Shown here in pieces: positions 30,829 through 32,500 of a DNA stretch of 32,500 nt (its first letter is position 1; every line of letters starts with the position of its first letter). Below the pieces are notes generated by a model that had not been told where the DNA came from, did not search any database, and worked only from the letters and a program-made list of their open reading frames with translations. The stretch is taken from NCBI GenBank assembly GCA_009176605.1, contig SEYY01022156.1, forward strand, positions 40,001 to 72,500, given 5' to 3'. The stretch is from Armadillidium nasatum. Taxonomy: Eukaryota > Arthropoda > Malacostraca > Isopoda > Armadillidiidae. Position numbers and translations under genes: made by a program.

Positions 30829-30830
<2 letters not shown>
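30735..30830 (+). mobile_element. tRNA-derived SINE-like element
   Basis: An A-box-like TGGAGTAGTGG (30755-30765) lies 43 bp before a perfect B box GGTTCGATTCC (30798-30808), the spacing of a tRNA gene's internal RNA polymerase III promoter. A T-arm-like stem (CAGGG/CCCCG, one mismatch) surrounds the B box. The acceptor arms do not pair, so this is not a working tRNA gene. The 3' part (GATCAGCAGTTATTGAAAGT) runs into (TA)n. An old tRNA pseudogene is the alternative, but the second (inverted) copy of the tail favours a SINE. Confidence 0.7.

Positions 30831-30915
<85 letters not shown>
30831..30915. repeat. (TA)n array at the 3' end of the SINE
   Basis: About 85 bp of TA repeat beginning at the end of the SINE tail (GAAAGT). 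Confidence 0.95.
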
Positions 30916-30918
<3 letters not shown>

Positions 30919-30930
30919 TTTACGTTGGGC

Positions 30931-30979
30931 TAGTTAGGTTAGGTTACGTTGGTAGGTTTGTTTGGTTAGGTTAGGTTTA
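30931..30979 (+). repeat. TTAGG-like short repeats
   Basis: Two runs of TTAGG-like sequence (AGTTAGGTTAGGTTA at 30932-30946 and GGTTAGGTTAGGTTTA at 30964-30979). TTAGG is the usual arthropod telomere unit. The runs are only two or three units long and lie inside the contig, so they are interstitial. Chance or SINE-related origin is possible. Confidence 0.7.
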
Positions 30980-31194
30980 TTAGGAGAAGAAGGTTTTACT
31001 TTTATTTTGTAAATTATCATATGATTTCAAAGTTATTTTATAGTTGTAAGGAAGAGTGGAAGACTACGTTGCGTGGATAAATGAATTGAGTTTTTGAGTC
31101 ATTGAAAATCAACAGTTTTGCTATATTCCCAATTAGAAAAACAAGAAGGATCAACAATCAGTTGCTCTAAGTTATTTGTATTTGTGCGACATGC

Positions 31195-31390
31195 TTTTCA
31201 GAATGAAGGGTAATGAAAGACGATATTATAGATAGGGGATAAAATAAGATAAGCTTTTAATAAAAAGTAGAAAAAGTGTTATAAATAAATCATTATCCTG
31301 AGGAATTCTGCCATTAGTAAATTTAAAGAATTAAGAATAGTTGACTACAACAAATGCCAAAGAACCACTTGAAAGAGAACGAAATGCAGA
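31195..31390 (-). mobile_element. Decayed Jockey-like LINE fragment
   Basis: It aligns with 21395-21610 of LINE copy B: GAATGAAGGGTAATGAAAGACGATATT corresponds to TAATGAAGGGTGGAGTCATCGACATT. CCTGAGGAATTCTGCC matches CCTTGAGGAACACCG, and ATTAGTAAATTTAAAGAATT matches ATTAATAAATTTAAAGGAAT. No ORF remains. A further piece may lie at about 31565-31625. Divergence is much higher than between copies A, B and C, suggesting an older insertion. Confidence 0.6.
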
Positions 31391-31656
31391 TATTACTGCC
31401 GATATTTACCGATATTGAACAGAAGAGCTCATGAAAGAGGGTGGGAACCGGAAGTTCTCAATTTTCCGAAATAATATCGGATTATCAGTCGATATGCCGA
31501 TGTTCCTGTCGATATTTTGGCTATGGAACGTATCCCCCATATAGAGGATAGAAGGATAGATACCTAAAGAGGAAAGTTTGGAAAGCAAGAGTTTGTGTAA
31601 AATTCTAGATAAGAAATTTAAAAATTTTGGAAAGAAAAGTTATATCAGTGACGTCA

Positions 31657-31700
31657 CCGGATATCCGGCAAATTTCAAAAACCTGATACCGGATATCCGG
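31657..31700. repeat. Pair of CCGGATATCCGG palindromes, 32 bp apart
   Basis: Two identical 12-bp perfect palindromes (31657-31668 and 31689-31700), each within the larger shared ACCGGATATCCGGCAA. They are preceded by a TGACGTCA palindrome at 31649-31656. Function unknown. Confidence 0.85.
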
Positions 31701-31743
31701 CAAGATATTTCTTAAAATTCACATTATTTTCTAATTTAACATG

Positions 31744-32500
<757 letters not shown>

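Noticed and set aside
30931..30979. Chromosome end
   Set aside because: There are only two or three TTAGG-like units per run, and ordinary sequence continues for more than 1.5 kb.

Overview
The window is eukaryotic nuclear DNA from an invertebrate, most likely an arthropod and possibly a decapod crustacean. The grounds are: a spliced C2H2 zinc-finger gene with GT-AG introns; very AT-rich introns; about twenty long (TA)n arrays plus (TTA)n and poly(A/T) tracts; Jockey-like LINE remnants of a type I associate with crab and shrimp genomes; a Tc1/mariner relic; and short TTAGG-like runs. The taxon is an inference, since no search could be run.

The only gene I can support as functional runs on the + strand from about 3.2 to 17 kb. 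By joining GT-AG exons whose phases match, I reconstruct a protein of about 870-905 residues with 13 zinc fingers. Several introns cut through fingers (fingers 1, 2 and 8), and each joined finger regains exact C-x2-C-x12-H-x3/4-H spacing, which is strong evidence for the splice model. The exons are 3262-3298 (start), 3715-3851, 4157-4324, 5124-5219, 6794-7710, a possible 9437-9526, 10661 (or 10665)-10845, 11512-11715, 12319-12498 and 16282-16983 (stop). The product looks like a nuclear DNA-binding protein with an acidic, disordered middle and a very basic C-terminal tail. I cannot assign an ortholog. One junction, the donor of the large exon, has a phase conflict, which is discussed in the findings.

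Layout: 0.3-1.9 kb holds TA arrays, two decayed LINE pieces, a perfect 21-bp inverted repeat and a GCGGAT hexamer repeat. From 1.9 to 3.2 kb is AT-rich upstream sequence. From 3.2 to 17 kb is the zinc-finger gene, with a LINE fragment in the intron at 9.7-10.45 kb. From 17 to 20.9 kb is gene-free AT-rich DNA. From 20.9 to 24.1 kb lie two minus-strand Jockey-like LINE copies. From 24.2 to 27.5 kb lies a second, unrelated LINE on the + strand (ORF1 plus RT, broken). From 27.5 to 28.8 kb are trinucleotide and TA arrays. From 29.0 to 29.54 kb is a minisatellite of about 59 bp. From 30.1 to 31 kb is a tRNA-derived SINE-like element, with an inverted copy of its tail, between TA arrays. From 31.2 to 31.6 kb is another decayed LINE piece, and from 31.9 kb to the window edge a broken Tc1/mariner transposase.

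The pattern most worth following is that retroposon 3' ends (three Jockey-like copies, one other LINE and the SINE) run directly or almost directly into (TA)n. In the Jockey-like family this is preceded by a potential terminal stem-loop. This suggests either that these elements carry (TA)n tails that seed the microsatellites, or that they insert preferentially into (TA)n.
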